The notes under the pieces were generated by a model. The model was not told where the DNA came from, did not search any database, and was given only the letters and a program-made list of their open reading frames with translations. Below, piece by piece: positions 1 to 9,022 of a DNA stretch of 61,234 bases; position 1 is the first letter of the stretch; each line of letters starts with the position of its first letter. The DNA lies in contig JAAVFJ010000028.1 of NCBI GenBank assembly GCA_014800845.1, forward strand, positions 1 through 61,234, written 5' to 3'. The translations under genes were made by a program, and so were the position numbers. This stretch comes from Bacteroidales bacterium (GTDB lineage: Bacteria; Bacteroidota; Bacteroidia; Bacteroidales; Muribaculaceae).

Positions 1-204
1 GCTACACAGACACTGCGGGCAAACTGGGAAGAAAGCCATGAAGTGAGCGTTTACGACCTCAGCGGGCTGATATTGCAGACCGGGCGCCTCGGCGGCTGCG
101 ACAGAATGCTTTCTGTCGGAACGCTTCCTGCCGGAGTCTATGTAGTAATTGCCCGCAGGAACGGAGCGGACGCTCTTCAGGTGCTGAAATTCATTAAGCA
201 GTGA
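1..204 (+). CDS. C-terminal end of a type IX secretion cargo protein (5' truncated)
   Basis: The first reading frame is open from the window edge to a TGA at 202-204 and gives 67 residues. The end has the pattern of a type IX secretion C-terminal sorting domain: VSVYDLSG, a short linker, LPAGVYVV, and a basic ending LKFIKQ. In this family the domain is a beta sandwich recognised by the outer-membrane translocon and removed, or used to attach the protein to the surface. The functional part of the protein lies outside the window, so its role is unknown. The LRR protein at 11287-12477 ends in a similar domain, which supports an active type IX system. Confidence 0.75.
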   Translation, partial: ATQTLRANWEESHEVSVYDLSGLILQTGRLGGCDRMLSVGTLPAGVYVVIARRNGADALQVLKFIKQ

Positions 205-233
205 GTTTGTCGCGGGTGGTCGCAGGCAGCAAT

Positions 234-249
234 GCCTCCTCTCCATGCG
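234..249. repeat. Short fragment of the 44.6-45.0 kb repeat
   Basis: The 16 bases GCCTCCTCTCCATGCG are identical to 44947-44962 in the second copy of the direct repeat at 44.8-45.0 kb. They form one arm of that repeat's hairpin. The rest of the repeat is absent here, so this is either a remnant or a chance match of a family that is dispersed in the genome. Confidence 0.4.
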
Positions 250-296
250 TGCGTCGATGCGACAGGTTACCGAAAAAACTTAAAGAATCATACACA

Positions 297-491
297 TAAG
301 TAAGTCTCAAAAATTAAACGATATCAAATTCATAAGTAAGTGTTATATCTTGAACATATAATTCTTGTTCTTTTCGGCCGCTTTCACCTTGTCGCTCAGT
401 CGCATAGCTCGCTATGCTCCTTCGCTCCGCGGCGAAATCGTCTCGAAAATAACTGCGCCTTATATGTCCATTAATTTTTGAGACTTACTTA
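297..491. mobile_element. Foldback / MITE-like element with 21-bp perfect terminal inverted repeats
   Basis: Positions 297-317 (starting TAAGTAAGTCTC) are the exact reverse complement of 471-491. Inside, further segments pair across the centre: ACATATAA (354-361) with TTATATGT (460-467), TTTTCG (371-376) with CGAAAA (444-449), and TTTC (382-385) with GAAA (434-437). Small hairpins sit near the middle (GCATAG/CTATGC at 402-417 and TTCGC/GCGAA at 421-436). The trinucleotide ACA flanks both ends (294-296 and 492-494) and could be a target duplication. There is no coding capacity. This fits a non-autonomous transposon derivative; a structural intergenic repeat is the alternative. Confidence 0.65.
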
Positions 492-526
492 ACATAATAA
501 TCACAACATTAAAAAATAGTAAAAAA

Positions 527-1555
527 ATGAAAGAGAGAATCAATTTCAAGAAAATTGCGGCAGCATTCATGCTTACAGCAGGAGTATTGTCTATACCCGT
601 GTCCTCACAAGGCGATGAAATCGTCAAGATATTCGGGCAAAATAACCTGATGCTCGGAACCTATCCGGCAACCTCGGTGTCCCATATTGAATTTGGCGAA
701 GGCACCTCCATAGAGATACCTCTGAGTGAGACGGTCAGCTTCAAGATGATAAAGGTAGAGGGCGGAGTGCCCTATACGCTACAAAATACAGGAATAAACA
801 CAGCCTCATCTAATTGGCAGATTGTCGGGACTACGAAGCAGATGGAGGACTATTGGATAGGGGAATTTCTGGTGACACAAGGAATCTGGAAAGAAGTGAT
901 GGGTATCTCATCAGATGACAAATTGCCTGTGTCTAATGTCGCTACGAACTTCACTAGTGGTATCTCAGTCCCGAAAGGAAGTAAACAGACTGCAATCGGT
1001 AACAACTATCCTATAGCAAACGTATCGTGGGACGATATCTGTGGTACTGACGGATTCCTTACTAAGATTAATGAGAAGTTGAAAGAGCTGAAAGCATCGG
1101 ATGCAACACTTGCGGCCGCATTGGGCGACAGAGAGTTTCGCCTTCCGGATGAATGGGAGTGGGAATATGCGGCATCCGGAGGAAAGGATTACGCTACGTT
1201 GAAATACTATTACGCCGGCACCACGGCGAATACGGTTGAGGCGCTTGAGCAAGTAGCTGTAAACAGCGTGTCGCCAAACAGCGTTACCTCGGTAGCCGTG
1301 GTTGGCAGTAAAGTACCGAATGCTTTGGGCTTATATGACATGTCCGGCAATGTGTATGAATGGTGTAGCGGTAAGTATCCGAACTTGGATGTCTTGTGTT
1401 ATTTGTATAATGATGGCACTGTAGAGAGCTCTCGTCGTCCTAATCGCGGCGGTAACTGGGGCGAAGCTACTGCTTCGTACTTCAGCGTTTTTGGCCGCAA
1501 CAGCAACACCAGCAGCTACCAGTTCGTCAGCAGCGGCTTCCGTCTGGCTCTCTAA
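527..1555 (+). CDS. Secreted SUMF1/FGE-fold protein, possible retroelement-diversified target
   Basis: The protein has 342 residues. The N-terminus is a signal peptide (basic MKERINFKK, then a hydrophobic stretch to about residue 28). From about residue 70 to the end it matches the formylglycine-generating-enzyme/SUMF1 fold: NYPIANVSWDD, FRLPDEWEWEYAASGG, NALGLYDMSGNVYEWC, RGGNW and a terminal GFRLAL. The cysteine that active FGE enzymes carry near SYCR is absent (SYFSVFGR), so sulfatase activation is unlikely. It is more probably a ligand-binding surface or exported protein. From RGG onward nearly all codons end in C (AAC, AGC, TAC, TTC), unlike the T-rich codons just before, as in variable regions of diversity-generating retroelements. 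No reverse transcriptase is in the window. Confidence 0.8.
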   Translation: MKERINFKKIAAAFMLTAGVLSIPVSSQGDEIVKIFGQNNLMLGTYPATSVSHIEFGEGTSIEIPLSETVSFKMIKVEGGVPYTLQNTGINTASSNWQIVGTTKQMEDYWIGEFLVTQGIWKEVMGISSDDKLPVSNVATNFTSGISVPKGSKQTAIGNNYPIANVSWDDICGTDGFLTKINEKLKELKASDATLAAALGDREFRLPDEWEWEYAASGGKDYATLKYYYAGTTANTVEALEQVAVNSVSPNSVTSVAVVGSKVPNALGLYDMSGNVYEWCSGKYPNLDVLCYLYNDGTVESSRRPNRGGNWGEATASYFSVFGRNSNTSSYQFVSSGFRLAL

Positions 1556-1678
1556 AACAGTCAAAATAACCGTAAGATAATATTTATTATTTAGCTTTTA
1601 TCAATCAGCGGTGTCGTGTGCGTGAGCATGCGGCATTGCGCCTTTTTCTGGGCATTTTCCGGGCAGGCATTTATTGAT

Positions 1679-1709
1679 TTTGTTTTTCGGCTAAGTTTTT
1701 GTACCTTTG
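1679..1709 (+). promoter_or_regulatory. Promoter of pnp (TTTG-N19-TACCTTTG)
   Basis: TTTG at 1679-1682 is separated by 19 bases from TACCTTTG at 1702-1709. This is the Bacteroidetes primary-sigma consensus with exact boxes and spacing. It leaves a leader of roughly 40 bases before the ATG at 1753. Confidence 0.75.
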
Positions 1710-1752
1710 CAGGGAAATTGGAATAAAGAAATTAAGAATACTCGACATCGTT

Positions 1753-4041
1753 ATGTTACGACCCGTAAAGAAATCCATCGAGCTGCCTGATGGCCGCGTC
1801 ATCACCATTGAGACCGGCAAGCTCGCTAAGCAGGCTGATGGTGCGGTAGAAGTACGCATGGGCGACACCATGCTCCTGGCTACCGTGTGCTCCGCTAAGG
1901 AGGCAGGTGAAGGTGTTGACTTCATGCCTCTCACCGTAGAATACAAGGAAAAGTACTCCTCTATCGGACGCTATCCCGGCGGTTTCCTTAAGCGCGAAGG
2001 GCGCGCCAGTGACTATGAAATCCTCACTTCCCGCCTGATTGACCGCGTGCTCCGCCCCCTTTTCCCCGACAATTATCACGCTGACACTTTCGTAAACGTC
2101 ACTCTCTATTCAGCCAGCAATGAGGATGCCCCCGATGCTCTCGCAGGCATCGCAGCCTCAGCCGCTCTGGCTTGCTCCGACATACCTTTCCATGGCCCCA
2201 TCTCCGAGGTGCGCGTGGCACGCGTTGATGGCGAGTGGGTGATAAACCCCACCTTCAAGCAGATGGAGAAGGCCGACATCGAACTCATGGTAGGCGCCAC
2301 CTATGATAATATCATGATGGTGGAGGGCGAGATGAACGAGGTGTCAGAAGCCGAACTGCTCGAAGCCCTCAAGGTGGCTCACGAGGAAATCAAGAAGCAC
2401 TGTGTGGCTCAGATGGAGCTCATGAAGGAGAGCGGCCACGAGCAGAAGCGCGAATATAACCACGAAATCAATGACGAGGCTCTGCGTGCCGATGTGCGCG
2501 AAAAGTGCTACGACAAGGCTTACGCCATAGCTCGCGCCGGCAACGCCGACAAGCACTGGAGAGCAGAATCATTTAAGGCTATCTGCGACGAATACCTGGA
2601 GCAGCTCCCCGAAATGACCGAAGAGCAGCTGGCCCTCTACACCGAAGATCAGCGCAAGGCTATGGTGAAGCGCTACTATCACGATGTAGAGAAGGAGGCC
2701 ATGCGCCGCTGTGTGCTTGACGAGGGTATCCGTCTCGACGGCCGTAACACCACCACCGTGCGCCCCATCTGGATTGAGACTGACTATGTTCCCGGTCCTC
2801 ACGGCTCGGCTGTGTTCACCCGCGGCGAGACTCAGGCGCTCGTGACGGCTACTCTCGGCACCACGCTCGACGAAAAGATTGTGGACGATGTGCTCAACCG
2901 CAGCAAGGAGCGCTTCCTGCTTCACTATAACTTCCCCCCCTTCTCCACCGGCGAGGCTCGCCCGCAGCGTGGTGTAGGCCGACGCGAAATCGGCCACGGT
3001 AATCTCGCTCACCGCGCCCTCAAGCGCATGTTCCCCGAGAACTTCCCCTACACCTGCCGCATCGTGTCAGACATTTTGGAGAGTAACGGTTCATCATCAA
3101 TGGCCACCGTGTGCGGCGGCACACTCGCCCTGCTCGACGCCGGCGTGAAGATGAAGCGCCCCGTAGCCGGTGTGGCCATGGGTCTTATCTCCGACGGTCA
3201 GAAGTATGCTGTGCTCACCGACATTCTCGGCGACGAGGATCACCTGGGTGACATGGACTTCAAGGTGACCGGTACCCGCGACGGTATTACCGCCACCCAG
3301 ATGGATATCAAGTGTGACGGTCTGAGCTACGAAATCCTCACCAACGCACTCGAACAGGCTCGTCAGGGACGTCTTCACATCCTCAACCTCATCGACGAGG
3401 CGCAGCCCGCAGCCCGCGAGGATTACAAGCCCCACGTGCCCCGCATCATTTCCTTCGAGATTCCTAAGGACCTCATCGGTGCTGTTATCGGCCCCGGCGG
3501 CAAGGTTATACAGGGCATTCAGGAGGACACCGGCGCCACAATCTCAATCGACGAAGACATGGAGCGCGGCGTAGGAATGGTGGAGATAGCATCTGCCGAC
3601 AAGGAGAGCCTGGAGGCTGCTCTGGCCCGCGTGAAAGCTATCGTAGCGCTTCCCGAACCCGGCGAGACCTATACCGGCAAGGTGCGCTCAATCCTTGATT
3701 TCGGTGCATTCGTAGAATTCATGCCCGGCAAGGATGGCCTGCTTCACATCTCCGAAATCAGCTGGGAACGTCTGCCTGACATGGAGGCTTCCGGCCTGAA
3801 AGAAGGTGACGAGGTGACAGTGAAACTCCTCGAAGTAGACCCCAAGACCGGCAAATATCGCCTGTCAATGCGTGCACTGCAGGAGAAGCCCGAAGGCTGG
3901 GTAGAGCCCGAACGCCGTCCGCGTCCCGAGCGTGGTCCGCGCCGTGAGGGTGATCGTGGTCCGCGCCGCGACGACCGTCCCCGCCGTGACGACCGCGGTC
4001 CGCGTCGTGACGGAGGCAACCGTGGTCCCCGCCGCGACTAA
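1753..4041 (+). CDS. pnp: Polyribonucleotide nucleotidyltransferase (PNPase)
   Basis: The 762-residue protein is a 3'-5' phosphorolytic exoribonuclease acting in RNA decay. The order of domains is the classical one: RNase PH domain 1 ([15 protein letters not shown] onward), the all-helical linker, RNase PH domain 2 (about residues 325-560, with [10 protein letters not shown]), a KH domain ([18 protein letters not shown]) and an S1 domain ([17 protein letters not shown]). After S1 comes a 45-residue tail rich in RGPRRD and RPRRD units, unusual in length and charge and probably disordered and RNA-binding. The frame is open upstream to a TTG at 1699, but that codon lies before the -7 box. The ATG at 1753 begins the conserved N-terminus and is the start used here. 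Confidence 0.95.
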   Translation: MLRPVKKSIELPDGRVITIETGKLAKQADGAVEVRMGDTMLLATVCSAKEAGEGVDFMPLTVEYKEKYSSIGRYPGGFLKREGRASDYEILTSRLIDRVLRPLFPDNYHADTFVNVTLYSASNEDAPDALAGIAASAALACSDIPFHGPISEVRVARVDGEWVINPTFKQMEKADIELMVGATYDNIMMVEGEMNEVSEAELLEALKVAHEEIKKHCVAQMELMKESGHEQKREYNHEINDEALRADVREKCYDKAYAIARAGNADKHWRAESFKAICDEYLEQLPEMTEEQLALYTEDQRKAMVKRYYHDVEKEAMRRCVLDEGIRLDGRNTTTVRPIWIETDYVPGPHGSAVFTRGETQALVTATLGTTLDEKIVDDVLNRSKERFLLHYNFPPFSTGEARPQRGVGRREIGHGNLAHRALKRMFPENFPYTCRIVSDILESNGSSSMATVCGGTLALLDAGVKMKRPVAGVAMGLISDGQKYAVLTDILGDEDHLGDMDFKVTGTRDGITATQMDIKCDGLSYEILTNALEQARQGRLHILNLIDEAQPAAREDYKPHVPRIISFEIPKDLIGAVIGPGGKVIQGIQEDTGATISIDEDMERGVGMVEIASADKESLEAALARVKAIVALPEPGETYTGKVRSILDFGAFVEFMPGKDGLLHISEISWERLPDMEASGLKEGDEVTVKLLEVDPKTGKYRLSMRALQEKPEGWVEPERRPRPERGPRREGDRGPRRDDRPRRDDRGPRRDGGNRGPRRD

Positions 4042-4076
4042 TTCCCCCGAAACCATACAAAGCAATAGATACGAAA

Positions 4077-4114
4077 CAGGCCGTCAAGCTCGAAGCTCGA
4101 CGGCCTGCTTCTTA
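4077..4114 (+). terminator. Terminator after pnp, probably bidirectional
   Basis: A 9-bp perfect stem CAGGCCGTC (4077-4085) / GACGGCCTG (4099-4107) has a loop that can pair further through AGCT...AGCT. It is followed by CTTCTTATTT. It lies between the convergent ends of pnp and the XRE gene (stop at 4128), so it can serve both. Confidence 0.65.
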
Positions 4115-4127
4115 TTTCGGCAGCTCA

Positions 4128-4427
4128 TCAGCGGTCTGAAGCATTAAGTTCCGCCTTTACGCTTGCGGCATCGCAAAGCGGCACAAATTCTATCTTGGGA
4201 ACCAGACCACAATGAAGCGCAAGCTCAGTTAGTTTAGAGAGCTTTTGGTCGAAATCGCCATTGAGAATCTGAGTGATATACTCGGAACTTTCGCCGAGCT
4301 GATTAGCAAAATCTTCCTTGCTCAAATTGTTCTGCTGCAAATAATTACGTATATGATCGTAGATCTCCAGCTGGATGAGTTGCGTCCAGTAAGCAGGAGA
4401 ATTATATTTGTTTTTAAGCAACTTCAT
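4128..4427 (-). CDS. Small XRE-type helix-turn-helix regulator
   Basis: The 99-residue protein contains one helix-turn-helix domain at about residues 35-75 (NLSKEDFANQLGESSEYITQILNGDFD), the usual Cro/CI-like arrangement, followed by a short variable tail. It starts 24 bp after the end of the helicase gene, so it is probably the last cistron of that run. Antitoxins of the HigA type have a similar size and domain, but no toxin-like partner is adjacent. Its target is unknown. Confidence 0.75.
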   Translation of the reverse strand: MKLLKNKYNSPAYWTQLIQLEIYDHIRNYLQQNNLSKEDFANQLGESSEYITQILNGDFDQKLSKLTELALHCGLVPKIEFVPLCDAASVKAELNASDR

Positions 4428-4451
4428 GGATTATGATTGATTTAGTTCTAA

Positions 4452-7400
4452 CTATTCGGGGAGGGTGTGGAGGCGGGCTGGGCCGAGGTTGGGGACTTGG
4501 GTGGGGGAGTAGGTGTCTATTATTATTATGTCGTCGGTGGAGTCGGCTTGGGGCTGCTCGGCGGCGGGGAGGAGCTGCGGGTGGCCGGCTTGGAGGCTGC
4601 CGGGGGTGGCTGTGCAGTCGGTGGAGTTGAGCAGCAGCGGGGTGTCGGGCAGCGAATTTATCAGCTCTGCTACGTCTGCGAGATAGTCGCCGACGTAGCG
4701 GACCGTGCGCGCATCGAGTTTTTTGTGGACCGGCGCGTAGACGTGGAGCTCGCGCACCGCGCGGGTGAAGGCCACGTAGGTCTTGTTGAGCTGGTCCACT
4801 GAGTGCTCAAGCTCGTAAGCCTTATATTCGCGGTGGAAAGGGGAGTCAGGGTCGGCCATCTCAAGCGTGGGAGTGATGGGGATGAAGGCCGGTATGTCGC
4901 TGCTGTCAACCTCGGGTAGCTCCGGCAGATGCTCCACCCAGATAAGCTCGCGGGCAGCGTCGGAGGCCGAGGGCATGATGTGCCAGTCCGCCTTGGGGAT
5001 AAGCACAGCGTCAAACTCCAGGCCCTTGCTCTTGTGAATGGTCATGATTCTCACGGCATCGATGCCCTCCGGCGCTGCTATGGAGCATTTCTTGCCATTC
5101 TCCTCCCACCAGCTCAGGAAGGAGGCTATGTCGGCCGGATAGGATTCGCAGTATTCAAGCACAGCATCCTGAAAAGCAGCTATGTAGGGGGCCTGTTCGC
5201 CGCCGAGCGTAGAGGTGAAAGTGGCGGCAATGTCCTCCACGAGCGCGGGGAGCGTGGTGGCCGGAGAGCCCTGAAGCATTTTCTGAATAGCATCGGCGGG
5301 GAGCAATTCGTCGAGGTCCTTTTTCAGAATGGAGTCGAGGGGTTCGTCGCGGTGGGCGGCGAAATAGCAATGGAAATTGGCCACGAACTGAGCTAATTCA
5401 TACTGCTTTATCTGCAGCGGCTTGTCAGATTCCGGGGTATCCGTCTGCCGGTCCTCCTGGCGGAAACCGCGGGCTATGGCAGCGAGCACGGCGAGGATTA
5501 CCTTCACGGCGGCGCTGTCGCTCACCATCAACGACTCTTCGCTGAGAATCTCTATGGGCTTGTAAGAGCTGTCAATCCCTTTCTGCAGGGCGTTGTGGGC
5601 CATAATGGAGTCGATCACAGCCGAGCCCTCCTTGTTTCTGTTCACGAGAATCGCTATTCCCGACATGCTGAAACCCCTCGAGCGCAGGTCGTCGATCAGC
5701 AGCCCGATGTGCTCATAGGGGTCCACCCGCGAGGATTCCTCCTCATTGGAGTTCTCGAGAAATTGCGCCCCGAGGGGGCGGTCAAAAGAGATGTCGACAT
5801 AGCCGGCCAGGTCCTCACGCTTCACCTCCTGCACGGCGCCGTCATAGAGCTTGGCAAGATACTCCGGGTTGGCCGCGATGAGCTGCGGCAGCAGCGTAAA
5901 GATAGTATTATTGGCGAGCACCACTTCGCGCGATGAGCGGTAATTGGCGTTCACTTCGGCACGTTCCACTGCGGGCGATGCCGGGGAGGGGAGCACGCGC
6001 GTGGAGGGTATGGCGGCGGCCACCTGATTATTGATGATGTCGGGCTCCGCATTTCGGAAGCGATAGATGCTCTGCTTGGCGTCGCCTATTATCAGGCACT
6101 CCTCGCCGGCATCGGTGCTCTGCTCCAGAAGGGGCCGGAGATTGGTCCACTGCATGGTAGAGGTGTCCTGAAACTCATCGAGCAGATAGTGGTCCAGACG
6201 GGTGCCTATGCGCTCGTATATGAAGGGGGTGTCATCGCGGTTGATTATGCGATGAAGAATATCGTTGGTGGCGGAGAGGGGTATGAGATTGTTGTCGTTG
6301 CGAAACTCCTCGGAGTTGAGGCGGATGTAGTGGAGCAAGCCGAGGTAATGTAGCCGCGAGAGGATGGAGGTCCAGTAGCTGCGCGTCCGTTGCCAGACAA
6401 AAAGGTCGTGGCCGAGCTGGCGGAAGAGACCGGTGATTTGCGGCTCGTCGCGCCACTTAAACTTCTTGAGAATGAAGTGTTTTGATGAATCAAACTCCGG
6501 AGGCTCGGCGCAGAAATAGATGCTGAGCTTCGTGCCCAACTTCTGAGCAGAGAGCTGCGTGAAGGGTTTGGCGTCGCGTATCAGAGCGAAGCATCCCTTC
6601 ACCCCCGACAGAAACTCCGCCGGGTCCCCGCCGCCAGTGTCGGCTATGGCTTTCAGCAGACTCTTGAAGGTGCTTACGGCAGCATTGTAGAGATCCGTAA
6701 CCTCGCCTGAGGCCTTGCGGCAGCCGGCGTAGAAGCGGTCGTAGCGGGAGATGTCGGCGAAATAATCGTCGAGCTGGCGGGCGCGCAGCTTAAACGACTC
6801 CTTGTTCATCTTCTTCGTCAGGTCGAGCAGGTCGGCGTAGACGCCGGAATTGGAGGACTTGTTAAACATGTTCCAGCTCTCGCCGCGCCCGAGTCTGTCG
6901 GCAATTGTCTCGCGCGCCCAGGAGCTGACATAGCGGCTAATCTGCGCCTCAGTGTGCTCAGTGGAGGCATCCTCAGGGTTATTCACCATCGAGAGGGTGC
7001 GGTCAATGCCCACCTGCGCCAGATACTCATCGTTGAGCTCCACGTGGTAATTGTCGTTGAGGCGAAGCTCGTAGGCAAAGGTGCGGAGCACGCTCTGAAA
7101 GAAGGTGTCGATGGTGGAGATGTTGAAATGCCCGTAGTCATTGAGCAGCACACGCAGGGCGTTGCGGGCCGCGCGGGTTATGTCGGCGCGGGTGGCCGGT
7201 AGGCCGTCGGCGTTGAAGATTACGTCATCTTCCTCCGTGGCCTTGTCGCTTTCGCCGGTGAAGTCGAGCAGATAGTCCGGGGCTTTCCAGCCGGAGGGCT
7301 CGCAGCCGCGAGCCGGATGAGTGTCAGCCAGCGCCGCGAGCTTGGAGACTATACGCTCCTTCATCTCATTGGTGGCCTTGTTGGTGAAGGTCACACCCAG

Positions 7401-7550
7401 AATCCGCGAATGGCTCTCGCGGAGCGCCCCGGCAGGGAGCAGGGTGTAGCGACCGCTCTCCTCCTCGCGGTGGGCCAGGAAGAGGCGGATGTAGGTCTTT
7501 GCTAACTTAAAGGTTTTACCGGAACCGGCTGAAGCGCGTTGCAGAATCAT
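4452..7550 (-). CDS. UvrD/Rep-family helicase, AddA/RecB-like
   Basis: The 1032-residue protein has the superfamily 1A helicase motifs in order: Walker A ASAGSGKT at residues 6-13, motif Ia TFTNKATNEMKERI, motif II DEFQDTSTMQW, motif III GDAKQSIYRFRNAEPD, motif V TIHKSKGLEFDAV, and motif VI YVAFTRAVRELHVY about 100 residues from the end. A Walker A motif at the very N-terminus and the long spacing resemble AddA/RecB. The tail is Pro/Thr/Asp-rich, and no RecB-family nuclease signature was recognised. No AddB-like gene is adjacent. Its ATG overlaps the stop of the SUI1 gene by 4 bp (ATGA), so the two are probably translationally coupled. A role in double-strand-break processing is inferred. Confidence 0.85.
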   Translation of the reverse strand: MILQRASAGSGKTFKLAKTYIRLFLAHREEESGRYTLLPAGALRESHSRILGVTFTNKATNEMKERIVSKLAALADTHPARGCEPSGWKAPDYLLDFTGESDKATEEDDVIFNADGLPATRADITRAARNALRVLLNDYGHFNISTIDTFFQSVLRTFAYELRLNDNYHVELNDEYLAQVGIDRTLSMVNNPEDASTEHTEAQISRYVSSWARETIADRLGRGESWNMFNKSSNSGVYADLLDLTKKMNKESFKLRARQLDDYFADISRYDRFYAGCRKASGEVTDLYNAAVSTFKSLLKAIADTGGGDPAEFLSGVKGCFALIRDAKPFTQLSAQKLGTKLSIYFCAEPPEFDSSKHFILKKFKWRDEPQITGLFRQLGHDLFVWQRTRSYWTSILSRLHYLGLLHYIRLNSEEFRNDNNLIPLSATNDILHRIINRDDTPFIYERIGTRLDHYLLDEFQDTSTMQWTNLRPLLEQSTDAGEECLIIGDAKQSIYRFRNAEPDIINNQVAAAIPSTRVLPSPASPAVERAEVNANYRSSREVVLANNTIFTLLPQLIAANPEYLAKLYDGAVQEVKREDLAGYVDISFDRPLGAQFLENSNEEESSRVDPYEHIGLLIDDLRSRGFSMSGIAILVNRNKEGSAVIDSIMAHNALQKGIDSSYKPIEILSEESLMVSDSAAVKVILAVLAAIARGFRQEDRQTDTPESDKPLQIKQYELAQFVANFHCYFAAHRDEPLDSILKKDLDELLPADAIQKMLQGSPATTLPALVEDIAATFTSTLGGEQAPYIAAFQDAVLEYCESYPADIASFLSWWEENGKKCSIAAPEGIDAVRIMTIHKSKGLEFDAVLIPKADWHIMPSASDAARELIWVEHLPELPEVDSSDIPAFIPITPTLEMADPDSPFHREYKAYELEHSVDQLNKTYVAFTRAVRELHVYAPVHKKLDARTVRYVGDYLADVAELINSLPDTPLLLNSTDCTATPGSLQAGHPQLLPAAEQPQADSTDDIIIIDTYSPTQVPNLGPARLHTLPE

Positions 7551-7894
7551 TTGCTTATATGCTTGAAGCCTAACTCCTTAAGCAAGTCGCGGAGCTCAGC
7601 GCGACGGTCACCCTGAATCAGAATCTCGCTGCCGCGCGTGGAGCCCCCCGTGCCGAGGCGCTGCTTCAGAGTGGTGGCTATTTTCTTCAGCGTCTCTCCG
7701 TCGCAGTCAAAGCCTTCGATGATAGTGGCGGTCTTGCCGGCGCGCCCCTTGCGCTCCATCACGAGATTGAGCTTGGAGGTCTTCAGATAGTCATTGGCGG
7801 GAGCGGGTTCGGTCTCCGGCTGCTCCTCGGGAAGCTGAGAGGGGTCTATGCCCATTTCGCGGCTTTGCGCCAGCAGAGCTTCTTTCCAGTCCAT
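7547..7894 (-). CDS. yciH: SUI1/eIF1-like translation factor
   Basis: The 115-residue protein carries a C-terminal SUI1 domain (about residues 42-113): LVMERKGRAGKTATIIEGFD, LKKIATTLKQRLGTGGSTR, EILIQGDRR. The GTGGS loop and basic patch are typical of eIF1 and bacterial YciH proteins. YciH is known to influence initiation-codon selection in vitro and translation under stress; the role here is inferred. The first 40 residues are acidic and proline-rich. The gene sits 3 bp after fdtB and overlaps the helicase start by 4 bp. Confidence 0.85.
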   Translation of the reverse strand: MDWKEALLAQSREMGIDPSQLPEEQPETEPAPANDYLKTSKLNLVMERKGRAGKTATIIEGFDCDGETLKKIATTLKQRLGTGGSTRGSEILIQGDRRAELRDLLKELGFKHISK

Positions 7895-7897
7895 AGG

Positions 7898-9022
7898 TCA
7901 GGAAAATTGATTGATTATTAGGGAAATATCTTTAGCGAGAGAGGGGGAGAGGTTGGCAATAGGCAGGCTTACTACCTCGTTTGCCAGGCGCTCAGTGAGC
8001 GGATAGGGGCCGGGGAAGGCACCTGCGTAGCATGGCTGGAGGTGAGGGGGCACAGCGTAGTGTATGTCAGTGGGAACACCCCTGTCGGCCAGGAACTTAC
8101 GGAAACGCTCGCGCTCCTCTACGCGCACCACATACTGATGCCAGACATGCGTGCGCCCCTGCGGCACCTCCGGGAGCTTCACGAGGGGATTTTCTATGTG
8201 GGCTGTGTAGGCTGCCGCGGCCTCATTGCGCGCGGCGGTCTCCTCGTCCAGATGGCGAAGCTTCACGCGGAGCATGGCTGCCTGCAACTCATCCATGCGG
8301 CAGTTAAAACCCTGATAGATATTGTGATACCTGCGGTCAGAACCGTAATTGGCGAGCGCTTTCACAGTCTCGGCCAGTTCCTCGCTGTCAGTGGTGACGG
8401 CGCCGGCATCGCCCAGCGCACCTATGTTTTTGGTGGGATAGAAACTGAAGGCCGCCGCATCACCCATGGCGCCCGTGCGCACCCCCTGCTCCGTGGCGCC
8501 GATGGCCTGAGCGTTGTCCTCTATGATAAGCAGGTTGTGGCGTCGGGCAATCTCCCTGATTTCCGAATGACGGCAGGGCAACCCGTAGAGATGCACCTCC
8601 ATGATGGCGCGTGTGCGGGGGGTGATGGCCCCCTCAATGCGCCCCGGGTCTATGTTGAAACTCTGCTCATCGGGCTCGATCAGCACAGGCGTCAGCCCGG
8701 CATCAGTGATGGCGAGCACCGAGGCTATGTAAGTGTTGGCGGCCACGAGCACCTCGTCGCCCCACTTCATGAGCCCCATCTGCACCCACGCGCGCAGCGT
8801 GAGGCGCAGCGCATCCAGACCGTTGCTCACCGCCACAGCATATCGGGCGCCGCAACTCTCGGCCAGTTCCTTTTCGAAAGCGGCCGTGGCCGGCCCGTGA
8901 AGAAAACGCCCTGAGTCAATGACCCCCGCGACAGCCTCAATCAGCTCCTCACGCAGCGGCGAAGTAGAGGCCCGCAGGTCGAGAAACGGGAGGGGGTTAC
9001 TGCTGCTGAAGGGTGCGGACAT
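7898..9022 (-). CDS. fdtB: DegT/DnrJ/EryC1 sugar-nucleotide aminotransferase, FdtB-like
   Basis: The 374-residue protein is a PLP-dependent fold-type I sugar aminotransferase. Visible features are the N-terminal [18 protein letters not shown] with the cofactor-contacting aspartate near residue 159, and [17 protein letters not shown] with the Schiff-base lysine at residue 188. It overlaps by 26 bp a cupin of the FdtA family. In known pairs FdtA makes dTDP-3-keto-6-deoxyhexose from the 4-keto sugar and FdtB transaminates carbon 3 to give dTDP-3-amino-3,6-dideoxygalactose. The exact sugar cannot be read from sequence, and no rmlAB or acetyltransferase gene is nearby. Confidence 0.85.
   Translation of the reverse strand: MSAPFSSSNPLPFLDLRASTSPLREELIEAVAGVIDSGRFLHGPATAAFEKELAESCGARYAVAVSNGLDALRLTLRAWVQMGLMKWGDEVLVAANTYIASVLAITDAGLTPVLIEPDEQSFNIDPGRIEGAITPRTRAIMEVHLYGLPCRHSEIREIARRHNLLIIEDNAQAIGATEQGVRTGAMGDAAAFSFYPTKNIGALGDAGAVTTDSEELAETVKALANYGSDRRYHNIYQGFNCRMDELQAAMLRVKLRHLDEETAARNEAAAAYTAHIENPLVKLPEVPQGRTHVWHQYVVRVEERERFRKFLADRGVPTDIHYAVPPHLQPCYAGAFPGPYPLTERLANEVVSLPIANLSPSLAKDISLIINQFS

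Larger units (their letters stand above)
205..526. other. Intergenic region of 322 bp holding a foldback element
   Basis: No coding frame here looks real. The stretch contains a 16-nt fragment (234-249) matching the end of the 187-bp repeat near 44.9 kb, and the 195-bp foldback element at 297-491. No consensus TAnnTTTG box was found directly upstream of the next gene. The right terminus of the foldback element contains TAATTTTTG (472-480), one base longer than the consensus, and might supply a weak promoter. Confidence 0.6.

Noticed and set aside
527..1555. Active formylglycine-generating enzyme
   Set aside because: The key cysteine near the end is not present and no sulfatase gene is in the window.
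4128..4427. XRE protein as antitoxin of a toxin-antitoxin pair
   Set aside because: No small toxin-like gene is adjacent; the neighbours are a helicase and pnp.
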